Below are positions 57,301 to 64,000 of a stretch of 64,000 nucleotides of DNA, piece by piece. Source of the DNA: Frondihabitans sp. PhB188 (GTDB lineage: Bacteria > Actinomycetota > Actinomycetes > Actinomycetales > Microbacteriaceae); contig NZ_RJUO01000001.1 of NCBI RefSeq assembly GCF_003752365.1, forward strand, positions 62,001 through 126,000. Direction: 5' to 3'. Numbering within the stretch: position 1 is the first letter of the stretch; every line of letters begins with the position of its first letter. The notes beneath the pieces are model-generated. The model had not been told where the DNA came from. It ran no database searches and saw only the letters and a program-made list of their open reading frames with translations. Both the position numbers and the translations under genes were made by a program.

Positions 57301-58278
57301 GACGAACACGACAAGGCGCGAGCCGAGCGCGGTTCCCGACGTGCCCGCGCTGCGCTTCGCCGTCGCGGCGAGCTGCGCCCGGTCGGCGAGCTCACCTCCG
57401 ATCACGCGGAGCAGAGCCGTCGTGTCGGTGGCGATCCTGCGCGCAGGAACGGGCCCATCCCTCAGCGCGTCATCGACGGCGTGCGGCAGGAGGTCGAAGC
57501 CGTCCCACTCGGCCGCCGCGTCGGCGGGGTAGGCGGCGGCCAGATGCAGGTCGTCGGGCGAGTGCAGCGCGGCCAGCTGGCTGATCAGGGCCCGGGCGGC
57601 GCGCACGACGCCGTCGCGGTCGCCGATGATCGCCACGTGGCCCGCGTGGTCGAGGTCGAGGGTCACCGGCATCCCGGCGACCATCGAGTAGTGCCGCGCG
57701 ACGGTCTCCGCCTCGGCCAGCATGATCGGGTCGAACGGCTGCACGGGGTTCTGGTCGCGGGGCAGGGTGAGGTCGAACCAGCGGACGTCGCCGGTGCCGA
57801 GGCGGACGTCGAGGAAGTCCGCGTCGCTGCGGCGCCGCTCCCACAGTCGCGCGGGGTCGCGCACCAGCTCGGTGAGCGCCGCGGGCTCCGGGTTGAGGGT
57901 CGCCGCCTTGGCGCGCACCTCGCGGCCCCGGCGGCGCATCGTGCCGCGGGTGCGCTCCAGGAAGTCGAGGTACCTCTCGCGCTGCGTCCGGCGGGTGCGG
58001 GCGGCGTTGCCGCGCTGCGACACGGCCATCCCGAGTCCGCCGACGAGTGCCACGACCAGCACCAGTGCTCCGACGACCATGAACACGGGGTTCGCGTTCC
58101 GGAGCACGACGATCATGATGATCGACGAGAACGAGCCGACCACGGGGAGCAGCGTCTGCAGGGGGATGCCGCCGACCGGGCCCTCGGTGAGGGCCGGCGG
58201 GGGAGCGAGCGGCTCCTCCTCGTCGGGGCGAAGCGGCCGGCTGACGCGGGTCGGACGGTGCACGAGGCGGCGGGTCAT
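54319..58278 (-). CDS. eccC: type VII secretion ATPase EccC (FtsK/SpoIIIE type)
   Basis: A 1319-residue coupling ATPase of the inner-membrane secretion complex. Two transmembrane helices (~40-60 and 65-88) and a charged stalk precede three FtsK/SpoIIIE ATPase domains. D1 has Walker A GATGSGKS near 492 and Walker B LLVIDEFGELL near 600. D2 has GAPQTGRS near 832 with Arg in place of Lys. D3 has a canonical GDGGSGKT near 1116 and VVVADDFDIL. The single-chain form (EccCa and EccCb joined) is usual outside mycobacterial ESX-1. It recognises substrate C-termini and drives export. The gene lies between the two MinD-like genes. Confidence 0.92.
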   Translation of the reverse strand: MTRRLVHRPTRVSRPLRPDEEEPLAPPPALTEGPVGGIPLQTLLPVVGSFSSIIMIVVLRNANPVFMVVGALVLVVALVGGLGMAVSQRGNAARTRRTQRERYLDFLERTRGTMRRRGREVRAKAATLNPEPAALTELVRDPARLWERRRSDADFLDVRLGTGDVRWFDLTLPRDQNPVQPFDPIMLAEAETVARHYSMVAGMPVTLDLDHAGHVAIIGDRDGVVRAARALISQLAALHSPDDLHLAAAYPADAAAEWDGFDLLPHAVDDALRDGPVPARRIATDTTALLRVIGGELADRAQLAATAKRSAGTSGTALGSRLVVFVDDYGHVASGLPVPDADLDLADLQVTAVHLLSDRLHEPSNVTVRVTVDGDEAVVTDARVEANGEVTTSTVRLDSVAPSTFQTLARELAPLRLSLTAQDEAESVEGISVTDLLGIADVTRVAPENAWTPRSPRDFLRVPIGLDDFGAPVLLDLKESAQLGMGPHGICIGATGSGKSEMLRTLVLGLGLSHSPEDLSMVLVDYKGGAAFAAFAGLPHVAGIIDNLADDAGLTERARASIAGEVVRRQKVLRDADSSPSITHYRELREQRPELPPLPHLLLVIDEFGELLTAEPEFIDLLMTIGRIGRSIGVHLLLSSQRIEAGKLRGLDTYLSYRIGLRTFSEAESTTILDRPDAFHLPAIPGYGYLKVDTSIYRRFRAGYVSGPIEQSTSPASDPAARPEPLVLPAYNTLASADATGDEPEAELERPSVGRALVDEAVDRLRVAGRTVSPVWLPPLPDRLALSRVVQGRRELDEALRIPLGLVDDPASQSQGSWVLDLTRSGGHAAVIGAPQTGRSTLLRSVAAATALTTTPRQVAVYGLDLSGGGLARIEGFPHVGGVATRSDPDRVLRLLEELHLMLTQRERVFRENGIDSLPALRARHAAGGLPELPSADVILLVDGYGAVRDEFERFDQPLAELLQRGSSFGIHVVLSLTRWNEVRMNLQPLIGTRLELRLNDAADSVIDRKLAQTIQPSQKGRMITEERRFAQIALPVLDDVDDDGVPEAMAQLAARASASWNGPAAAPIRLLPTDYTPSELPDVFDEPDRIPFGLRQDTMQPAVLDLQHTDQHLTVFGDGGSGKTTLLRGLIEGLVERYTADELVIAVMDARGTLADVTPDDYLGGYASSALEARQLTTAIAQELDSRGASPDRSKGPRIVVVADDFDILASGGTEPLRPLLPYLPSARDLRLNVLLARPVAGLQRALFDTSLQSIRDTGGSTFLMSGERAEGQILPRLYAEQMVAGRGRLVRRGERPFVAQVAHFGAGVVSADGAADV

Positions 58279-59135
58279 CGGAGCGCCTCCTCGGCGAGGG
58301 CCGGTGTCGCCAGTGGCGGCATGAGACGAGCGGCGAGCCGCGTCGTCGCGAGTCGCGACCGGGTCGACAGCTCGGCGCTCCCGGCCGGTGCGTCTGCGGA
58401 GCGCGCCGGATCGAAGGGGATCCGGATGATCGTGGTGCCGGGCTCCCAGCGCACGGCCTCGGGGGCACGCCCGCCGGTGTCGCCGAGGTCGACGGCGGCC
58501 AGGACGACGCGCGGCCGGCTCTCGAGGGCGCTGAGCGCGCGCCCGACGGCGACGGCCTGCTCGAGGCTGGACCGGTCAGCACGGGCGACCAGGCACACGG
58601 CGTGGCTTCCCGCGGCGACGCCGCCCAGGTCGAGCTCGGGGCGCCGGACGCCCCAGTCGGTGCAGACGACGTCGAAGAACCGCGTGATCGGCGCGACCGA
58701 GAGGGCCCAGTCGGCCTCGGTCGCGGCGATGGGCGCCGGCCCCGGCCGCACGTCGAGAAGGTGCAGCCCGCCCGGCGACACCGCGAGACCGGCCGACGCG
58801 TCGGCGAACCCGCGAGGTGATCGACGACGGGGATCGGGCTCGCCGCCCGGCTCGACGTCGGTCGCGCCGGAGTGCCAGAGCAGCGTGCGGTCGCCGCCGG
58901 ACGCCGCGACGCCGAGCACCGGGCCGCGCCGCCGGTGCGCCAGGAGGCTCGCCACGGCCGCCGACGCGGTCGAGGTGCCGGTTCCTCCGGCGAGCTGGAC
59001 GAAGGCGATCCGGTGGCTGAGCGCGAGGGGCGCCCGGATGACGCGGTCGGCGCCGTCGAGCTCGGTGAGGCCGGCCGTGGCGGAGCCGAAGACGGCCGCG
59101 GGCGCGCCGGCGAGAAGGCTGCGGAGGGCCGGCAT
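58275..59135 (-). CDS. type VII locus MinD-like protein, second copy
   Basis: A 286-residue P-loop-fold protein. The phosphate loop reads AGGTGTST, again with both lysines of KGGxGKT missing. Further fold markers are FDVVCTDWGVRRPE and VCLVARADRSSLEQAV. About 30 extra N-terminal residues precede the loop. ATG at 59135 shares its A with the eccD stop (TGATG). Together with the 53712 protein it flanks eccC, suggesting a structural pair acting with EccC at the membrane. Confidence 0.75.
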   Translation of the reverse strand: MPALRSLLAGAPAAVFGSATAGLTELDGADRVIRAPLALSHRIAFVQLAGGTGTSTASAAVASLLAHRRRGPVLGVAASGGDRTLLWHSGATDVEPGGEPDPRRRSPRGFADASAGLAVSPGGLHLLDVRPGPAPIAATEADWALSVAPITRFFDVVCTDWGVRRPELDLGGVAAGSHAVCLVARADRSSLEQAVAVGRALSALESRPRVVLAAVDLGDTGGRAPEAVRWEPGTTIIRIPFDPARSADAPAGSAELSTRSRLATTRLAARLMPPLATPALAEEALR

Positions 59136-60472
59136 CAGAACGCTCCCAGGAGCTGACCGAAGACGCCGAATGCACCGAGGGCGAGCGGGACCAGGGCGAT
59201 GACGGCGAGCGACTCGACGACGTTGCCGAGTCGGCGGAGCGACGCGCGCTGGTGGATCGCGGGCCGGGCGATGACGAGGAGGGCGACGACGAGTGCGACG
59301 GCGCCGAGCAGCCAGGTCGATCCCGGGTGCCAGACGACGTAGCCGACGATCGGGACGAGTGCGGCGACCCAGAGCGCCCAGGCCTGTGCCGCGAGGGGGA
59401 AGGCGCGCGTGCGCAGGGCGGAGACCAGGATCGCGACGGCGGCGAGCGCGTTCAGCCAGGGATCCTGCGACCACACCAGCCCGGTTAGGCCAGCGGCGAG
59501 TGCGGTGGCGACGGCGAAGGTGGTCCAGGTGAGGGTGCGGTAGGCGTCGCCGACGGTCTGGAGCACCGACGTGCGTTCGGCCAGGCGCCCGGCCATGACC
59601 TGGTCGTCGAGGCCGGTGAGGCCCGACGCGCTCATGGCGTACCAGGGAACGAGACCGCAGGCCACGGCGGCGAGCAGCGTGAGGATCGCGGCCGCCTCGC
59701 CGAGCGGGAGCCCGGCGGTCAGCATCGCCGACGCCACGATCCCCGAGACCGCACCGGCGGCGGATCCGAGGGCTGCCGGGCGCGATCGACGGCCGACTCC
59801 GACGCCGAGCAGCAGCGCGAGCCAGGCGAAGACGAGCAGGGCGGCCATCGGGAACGCCACCGCGTCGAGAACGAACTGCTCCTTGGTCTCGACGACTTCC
59901 ACGCCTGCCTCGAAGCCGAAACGGAGCCCCGTGGCCAGCCAGACGGCTGCGGGCAGGGAGAGCCCGAGCGCCGCTCCGAGCAGCACCCGCGAGGCGGAGA
60001 CCCGGCCGGCCAGGCCGAGCGATGCAGCGGCGACAGCGGCGACCGCCCAGCCGGCCACGGCGGCGACCGGCGCGGTGTCGGTTCCGGATCCGGCGACGAG
60101 CGCGAGGACTCCGATGGCGCCGGCGCCGAGCACCGTGCGGTGACCGGCCGACCAGAGTCCGGGTCGCGTGGCGAGGGTCTCGCTCACGGTGTCGGTGACG
60201 TCGCTGACCTCGGGCGGCGGCGGAGCCTCGTCGAGCCGCAGGAGGCGCAGGACCTCCCCGTCGCCGACACCCTGCTCCGCCGTCGACATCGTGGCGTCGA
60301 GCTGCTCGCCGGTCAGCCGAACCAGCGTCAGCGGGCGGGCGACGCTCGCGACGCGCTCCTCGAGGAGCTCCATCAGCCGGGGCACCAGCGCGCCGATCGA
60401 CTCGTCGCTCGGGACCACGATCGTCGCCCGTCTCGCCGAGCCGACGATCGTCAGACGCGTGTAGTCGGTCAC
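59135..60472 (-). CDS. eccD: type VII secretion integral membrane protein EccD
   Basis: A 445-residue protein. The first ~85 residues form a YukD/ubiquitin-like domain (RLTIVGSARRATIVVPSDESIGALVPRLMELL). Eleven or so transmembrane helices follow from ~115 to the end, the classical EccD architecture. EccD forms much of the membrane channel. GTG start overlaps the stop of the small membrane gene (GTGA). Confidence 0.9.
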   Translation of the reverse strand: MTDYTRLTIVGSARRATIVVPSDESIGALVPRLMELLEERVASVARPLTLVRLTGEQLDATMSTAEQGVGDGEVLRLLRLDEAPPPPEVSDVTDTVSETLATRPGLWSAGHRTVLGAGAIGVLALVAGSGTDTAPVAAVAGWAVAAVAAASLGLAGRVSASRVLLGAALGLSLPAAVWLATGLRFGFEAGVEVVETKEQFVLDAVAFPMAALLVFAWLALLLGVGVGRRSRPAALGSAAGAVSGIVASAMLTAGLPLGEAAAILTLLAAVACGLVPWYAMSASGLTGLDDQVMAGRLAERTSVLQTVGDAYRTLTWTTFAVATALAAGLTGLVWSQDPWLNALAAVAILVSALRTRAFPLAAQAWALWVAALVPIVGYVVWHPGSTWLLGAVALVVALLVIARPAIHQRASLRRLGNVVESLAVIALVPLALGAFGVFGQLLGAF

Positions 60473-60708
60473 TGCGGAGCCGCCGTCGACGTCGAGGACG
60501 CCGCCTTCTGGTCGGCCAGGGCGTTCAGCACGAACGACGTGCCGACGCAGCCCGCGCAGATGACCGCGCCGAGCACGACGCTGCCGATGAGCCTCTTCAC
60601 GTTGTCGTTGACGTCGCGCCGCTCGGCGAGCTCGCCGACCAGGAATGCGCCGCGAAGCCTCGCCCGGTGCGTCCTGACCGACTCGAGGAGGATGGCGTCG
60701 TTGTTCAT
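60469..60708 (-). CDS. small type VII locus membrane protein
   Basis: A 79-residue protein: a charged N-terminal half (LLESVRTHRARLRGAFLVGELAERRDVND) and one transmembrane helix (LIGSVVLGAVICAGCVGTSFVL). It lies between the FHA/RDD gene and eccD with overlaps on both sides. It may be a small accessory subunit of the secretion complex; no named family recognised. Confidence 0.65.
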   Translation of the reverse strand: MNNDAILLESVRTHRARLRGAFLVGELAERRDVNDNVKRLIGSVVLGAVICAGCVGTSFVLNALADQKAASSTSTAAPQ

Positions 60709-61742
60709 GCGGGTGCTCCTGGGAGGATCTGGATGGTGCGGCGGCCGATCTCGACGCGCCAGCCGGGCGAGGCCGCCGACTTCAGGCCCGGGACGAGCGG
60801 TCGGTAGCCGCCGTCGGCGTCGACGATCGCGCTGCCGTTCGTGGTGTTCAGGTCGGTGACCCACAGCAGGCCGTCGCGCCAGTCGAGGAGCACGTGCGTG
60901 CGAGAGAGGCTCCGCGACAGGTCGGGGAGGGCGTGGACGTCGGTGCCGCGGGCGTCGGTCTCGGGGTTGCGGCCGACGAGCAGCGACCCCGACAGCTCGA
61001 GCTCGGCGCCGGTGTCGAAGAGGAGGCGGACCGACGCCAGCGCGGTGCCGGTGGCGTCGGCGGTCGCGGCGCGGGCCCCGTGGCGGCTGCGGCGGGGCGA
61101 GTCGGCGGCGCTCGGCGGGACGTCCCCGAGGTCGTGGGGAGAGAGCCCGTGCGGTGAGTCGCCCTGTGCCCGCCTGTCGAGGGGACGCTCGGACGGACTC
61201 GGCTCGGCCCCGGAGGCCACGTGGAGCTCTGCGAGCGACGCCGCCGAGCTGACCGGGGCCAGCGGATCGCGACCCCGCGAGAGATCCGCCGTGAGGACGG
61301 AGCGCGGGCGCCAGGGCACGAGAGCGGCCTCAGCGGCCCCGAGGACAGTGGACGGAAGCGCCGTCAGGTTGTCGACGCGGCGGAGGTTCAGCACGCGCAG
61401 GCCGAGAGTGCGGCCGGTACGAGAGAGGAACGCGAGCTGGACGGCGGCGACGACGACGATGCCGACGATCAGGGCGGCGACGACCAGGCCCGAGCCGAGG
61501 GCCGCGGCTCCGCCCAGGACCCCGCCCAGGATCGCCGCGGCGACGTCGACCGCATCGGCCGCACGCCGGCGCGAGGGCACCGCCTGGACCACGCCGGCGG
61601 TGAGCCCGGCGCTCTGCACGAGGGCCCCTCCTGCTGCGGACCGCAGCTGTCGGGCACCGCAACGGGTGCAGAAGAGATCGTCGGAGGGGAGGATAGTCGC
61701 GCACCGCGCGCAGCTCAGAGAACCCAGCAGGGCGCCGCTCAT
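60705..61742 (-). CDS. RDD-FHA membrane protein of type VII locus
   Basis: A 345-residue protein. A zinc ribbon (CARC..CTRC, residues ~10-30) is followed by an RDD-like segment with two helices (~60-110) and a flexible Ser/Pro-rich linker. The C-terminal FHA domain (~245-335) shows GRNPETD, SRSLSRTHVLLDW and DLNTTNGS, the phosphothreonine-binding motifs. It could link Ser/Thr kinase signalling to secretion. First gene of the minus-strand operon, divergent from the substrate genes. Confidence 0.8.
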   Translation of the reverse strand: MSGALLGSLSCARCATILPSDDLFCTRCGARQLRSAAGGALVQSAGLTAGVVQAVPSRRRAADAVDVAAAILGGVLGGAAALGSGLVVAALIVGIVVVAAVQLAFLSRTGRTLGLRVLNLRRVDNLTALPSTVLGAAEAALVPWRPRSVLTADLSRGRDPLAPVSSAASLAELHVASGAEPSPSERPLDRRAQGDSPHGLSPHDLGDVPPSAADSPRRSRHGARAATADATGTALASVRLLFDTGAELELSGSLLVGRNPETDARGTDVHALPDLSRSLSRTHVLLDWRDGLLWVTDLNTTNGSAIVDADGGYRPLVPGLKSAASPGWRVEIGRRTIQILPGAPA

Positions 61743-61970
61743 GAGTGCTCCCCCCTGGTAGCCGTCAACGTGGAATACCCTACGATAACGGCCCCGACGG
61801 CCTGTTTTGTCAGGGGACGAAATGCTGTCGGCAACCCGGGGGACAATCCGCGAGTGAAGTTGCATGATGCGCAATCGGGGCGCAGGATGGTTTGGCGACC
61901 CTCGTTGAGGGGGTGCGGGCGGTCTTGCAACCAGGGCCGGCAACGACGATGAGATCGATGGGGGATCACC
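61743..61970. promoter_or_regulatory. divergent promoter region of the type VII locus
   Basis: 228 bp between the machinery operon (minus) and the substrate operon (plus). It is less GC-rich than the flanks near 61780-61870. CTGACA on the minus strand near 61810 with TTATCG about 19 bp downstream is a possible machinery promoter. No convincing plus-strand -35/-10 pair is seen. A GGGGGAT ribosome site precedes the GTG at 61971. Confidence 0.4.
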
Positions 61971-62306
61971 GTGAAGTTCGCAATGGGCGCAGACACTCTC
62001 GGAGTGCTGAGCAAGAAGACCGGCGGGGCGTCGCAAGACCTCGGAGCGCAGGTCAAGGCGCTGGTTCAGGCGGCCGAGCCGCTCCAAGGCAAGTTCAACG
62101 GCCAGGGGCGCGCCGCCTTCGACCGCTTCAAGGGTCAGTCCGACGAGGTCGCGAACGAGCTCAACGCCTCGCTGTCGGCCGTGCTCACCGGCATCGGCGG
62201 CATGAACACCGCATTCGGAACCGGCGACCAGCAGCTCGCCGACGACCAGGCCCAGGCCCAGGGCTCGGTCAACTTCGACGCCGCGCGCTTCAGCGGCTCG
62301 CACTGA
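61971..62306 (+). CDS. WXG100-like secreted protein without WxG
   Basis: A 111-residue helical-hairpin protein in the position and size of WXG100/EsxA substrates. The turn that normally carries WxG reads KFNGQGRAAFDRF, so Trp is replaced by Phe. Two helices flank it (ASQDLGAQVKALVQAAEPLQG; SDEVANELNASLSAVLTGI). Probably exported by EccC as a dimer with the next product. GTG start. Confidence 0.75.
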   Translation: MKFAMGADTLGVLSKKTGGASQDLGAQVKALVQAAEPLQGKFNGQGRAAFDRFKGQSDEVANELNASLSAVLTGIGGMNTAFGTGDQQLADDQAQAQGSVNFDAARFSGSH

Positions 62307-62319
62307 GGGGGAGAGACAG

Positions 62320-62634
62320 ATGGCAGGCAACCAGGCAGACCGCCGCGACTACGACGTCGCCGCGTCGCAGAGCGCTCAAGACAACTTCAACACCGTCGCC
62401 GCACGCCTCGAGGCGCTCATCGACCAGCGCGACGGCGACGTCCGTGCCGCGATGAGCGACTACCAGGCCGACGGCGTGTCGGACGAATACCAGTCGAAAG
62501 AGCTCCGCTGGAAGAACGCGGCCGCCGAGGTCAAGCAGATCATCCAGACCCTCCGCACGTCGCTCCAGAGCAACGACGACACCGCGCAGGCCACGCTCCA
62601 GAAGGCGAAGAGCGCGGTCGACAACATCGGCTGA
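62320..62634 (+). CDS. ESAT-6-like helical protein
   Basis: A 104-residue protein with two long helices (NFNTVAARLEALIDQRDGDVRAAMSDY; VKQIIQTLRTSLQSNDDTAQATLQKAKSAV) and a turn around ADGVSDEYQSKELRW. It lies 13 bp behind the WXG100-like gene with GGGGGAGAG upstream. Matches the 'pore-forming ESAT-6 family' type. Likely a secretion partner or a substrate itself. Confidence 0.75.
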   Translation: MAGNQADRRDYDVAASQSAQDNFNTVAARLEALIDQRDGDVRAAMSDYQADGVSDEYQSKELRWKNAAAEVKQIIQTLRTSLQSNDDTAQATLQKAKSAVDNIG

Positions 62635-62663
62635 CCGGGCCGTTCCATGCAAGGGGGAGCACC

Positions 62664-63068
62664 ATGACCTGGAAGGTCGATCCGGCCGGCGTGAAGTCGG
62701 TCCTCTCGAGCGTCACCACTGAGAGCGCGCCCATCTACGACGCGCTCGGCAAGGTCGACGCCACCGTGCAGTCGGCGGCGCTCAACGCGCAGTCGCAGGT
62801 CATCGCGTCGGCGCTCGGCGAGTTCTTCTCGTCGATCACGAAGTCGACCGAGACCGTGCAGCAGCGCATCCCGGCCGCCGTCGACGGTGCCGCCACCGCG
62901 ACGATCGCGATCAACCACGGCGACGAGGAGATGGCGGCGACCTCCGAGTCGATGGCCGTCCACGCCGCGACGACGAACGACTTCTCGTTCTTCGACGGGC
63001 AGGGCTCTGGCACGGACGCAGGATCCGCTCCGACGCCGTCGAGCCAGCGCCCCGGGGCCGCCCAGTGA
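62664..63068 (+). CDS. DUF6507-like type VII accessory protein
   Basis: A 134-residue protein: helices (WKVDPAGVKSVLSSVTTE; SAALNAQSQVIASALGEFF) and a disordered acidic/Pro tail. It resembles DUF6507 proteins found in actinobacterial type VII loci; a role as chaperone or secreted partner of the downstream effector is likely but unproven. Its stop overlaps the effector start (GTGA). Confidence 0.65.
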   Translation: MTWKVDPAGVKSVLSSVTTESAPIYDALGKVDATVQSAALNAQSQVIASALGEFFSSITKSTETVQQRIPAAVDGAATATIAINHGDEEMAATSESMAVHAATTNDFSFFDGQGSGTDAGSAPTPSSQRPGAAQ

Positions 63069-64000
63069 GCCTCATCGACCCCGCCGCCCTCCCCGGCGAA
63101 GGGCTGCGGCCCTGGCAGGTCGTTGCCGACGCGACCACCCTCAACGGCCTGGGCACCGACATCCGCGACGCCGGTGCCGCGACGCTCCGCGCCTGGCAGA
63201 CCCTGCCCGCGTCATATCAGTCGGACGGCGCCGAGCACCTCTACGACGTGATGACCCCGGTGGGGCAGGCCTCGACCGTCATCGGCGACGGCTTCGGCGC
63301 TGTGGCCGCAGCCCTCTCGGCCTACGCCGAGGCGGTGACGCCGATCCAGAAGCAGCTCGCCGCGCTCAAGGCCGAGGCGCAGACGTTCGTCTACCAGGCG
63401 AACCACTACACGGCGCACGACCAGGTCAGCACCGACCCGTGGGTGATCGCCAGCGGCGTCGTCACGGGCAGCATCCTGCCGACGGTCACCATCGACTCCT
63501 GGGATCAGGACCAGGCGATGGTCGACAAGAACAACGACCTCATCCGCCGCGGCAAAGACCTCGCCGACCAGTGGATCGCCGCTCAGGAGACGTGCGCCGC
63601 CGCGATCCTGACCGCAGCCGGCCAGTCGCCCGACTCGACGTCGGGTCGTCAGACACCCGCCGAGATCATGGACCAGGTCGAGGCGATGATGCCGAAGATG
63701 CCGTGGGAGGGCGAGAAAGACATCACGACCCCCTGGGGCTCGACCGGCAGCCGAAAGGAATCCTGCGGCGAGAAGACGCTCGGATTCCCGGCGCACCTTG
63801 TCGGGGGAGTGGTCACCGGTGCTTACAAGATGGTGCAGGGTGTCAATACCCTCCTCACCGGCTACGACGGAACTGGCGTGCCCTGGTACGCCGAGCTCAT
63901 CGCCGGCGCTGTGACCGGGCGGTCCGATCTGACCGGCGACGCCTGGAGCCGGGCCGGGCAGGCGTACGGCGGTGCCTGGATGGGTCTGTCGCATCTGGCC
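63065..64000 (+). CDS. large putative type VII effector, truncated by window end
   Basis: GTG at 63065 opens a frame of 312 codons that has no stop before the window ends. The N-terminal ~110 residues are a helical hairpin (ATTLNGLGTDIRDAGAATLRAWQ; then LPASYQSDGAEHLYD; AVTPIQKQLAALKAEAQ) like the WXG/LXG targeting domains of type VII toxins. Further helices follow, then a Gly/Ala-rich pretoxin-like stretch (AHLVGGVVTGAYKMVQGVNTLLTGY; ELIAGAVTGRSDLTGDAW). The toxin domain and immunity gene must lie beyond 64000. Translationally coupled to the DUF6507-like gene. Confidence 0.75.
   Translation, partial: MSLIDPAALPGEGLRPWQVVADATTLNGLGTDIRDAGAATLRAWQTLPASYQSDGAEHLYDVMTPVGQASTVIGDGFGAVAAALSAYAEAVTPIQKQLAALKAEAQTFVYQANHYTAHDQVSTDPWVIASGVVTGSILPTVTIDSWDQDQAMVDKNNDLIRRGKDLADQWIAAQETCAAAILTAAGQSPDSTSGRQTPAEIMDQVEAMMPKMPWEGEKDITTPWGSTGSRKESCGEKTLGFPAHLVGGVVTGAYKMVQGVNTLLTGYDGTGVPWYAELIAGAVTGRSDLTGDAWSRAGQAYGGAWMGLSHLA

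Noticed and set aside
1484-64000. tRNA, rRNA, integrase or transposase
   Set aside because: None could be recognised by motif on either strand.

Overview
The window is high-GC, densely coded DNA with many overlapping starts and stops (ATGA, GTGA), frequent GTG/TTG starts and many start codons directly behind a -10 hexamer. Together with a type VII (ESX-like) secretion locus, a CGNR regulator, a SatD protein, a TM0106-type nuclease-helicase and an ACC deaminase, this points to an actinobacterium, most likely a soil- or plant-associated member of the Microbacteriaceae. The family call is an inference from gene content and style, not from a marker gene. No rRNA, tRNA, CRISPR array, insertion sequence or prophage was recognised.

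Layout. 0-6.6 kb: an ADP-ribosylglycohydrolase fused to a dual-specificity phosphatase, then a small lower-GC patch with a divergent pair (SHOCT protein; HEPN-like protein), then a large RecB-like nuclease/helicase fusion. 6.6-10.7 kb: a frameshifted O-antigen-ligase-like membrane protein coupled to a secreted repeat protein. 10.8-20.3 kb: regulator/enzyme pairs (TetR with alpha/beta hydrolase, TetR with MDR oxidoreductase), a TmrB-like NTPase, a recQ-nuclease-membrane protein operon, a HAD phosphatase, and AraC and TetR regulators. 20.5-25 kb: small proteins, an AI-2E family permease, an SDR, an MFS transporter and a TPR protein. 25-32 kb: acdS divergent from a LysR regulator, a two-component system with a PepSY-like lipoprotein, and a TetR gene followed by a flavin monooxygenase with a palindromic leaderless promoter. 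32-45 kb: small genes, a decayed AraC regulator, a BLUF photoreceptor, a second AI-2E permease, an NrtR-like regulator, PadR plus membrane protein, a DEDDh-TerB-BRCT protein, a secreted nuclease and satDE-like genes. 44.7-45.3 kb is a GC-rich composite satellite.

45.4-51.6 kb is the most distinctive metabolic locus. A carboxylate-amine ligase fused to a circularly permuted ATP-grasp is followed, with a 1-nt gap and then a GTGA overlap, by an AsnB/AsnO-type amidotransferase closely resembling N-acetylglutaminylglutamine amidotransferases and by an S9 peptidase. This has the logic of an osmolyte dipeptide-amide (NAGGN-like) pathway, but with a different synthetase and a different peptidase. 53.7-64 kb is a type VII secretion locus. 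The minus strand encodes EccC, EccD, an FHA/RDD protein, a small membrane protein and two MinD-like proteins that have lost their P-loop lysines. The plus strand encodes WXG100-like substrates and the start of a large putative effector that runs off the end of the window.

Two architecture-level signals recur. At least sixteen start codons lie 6-7 nt behind a TANNNT hexamer, which implies leaderless mRNAs. Several of these leaderless promoters carry palindromes next to regulator genes. Non-coding repeats with 19-bp periods occur at 14.57, 33.94 and 38.32 kb.
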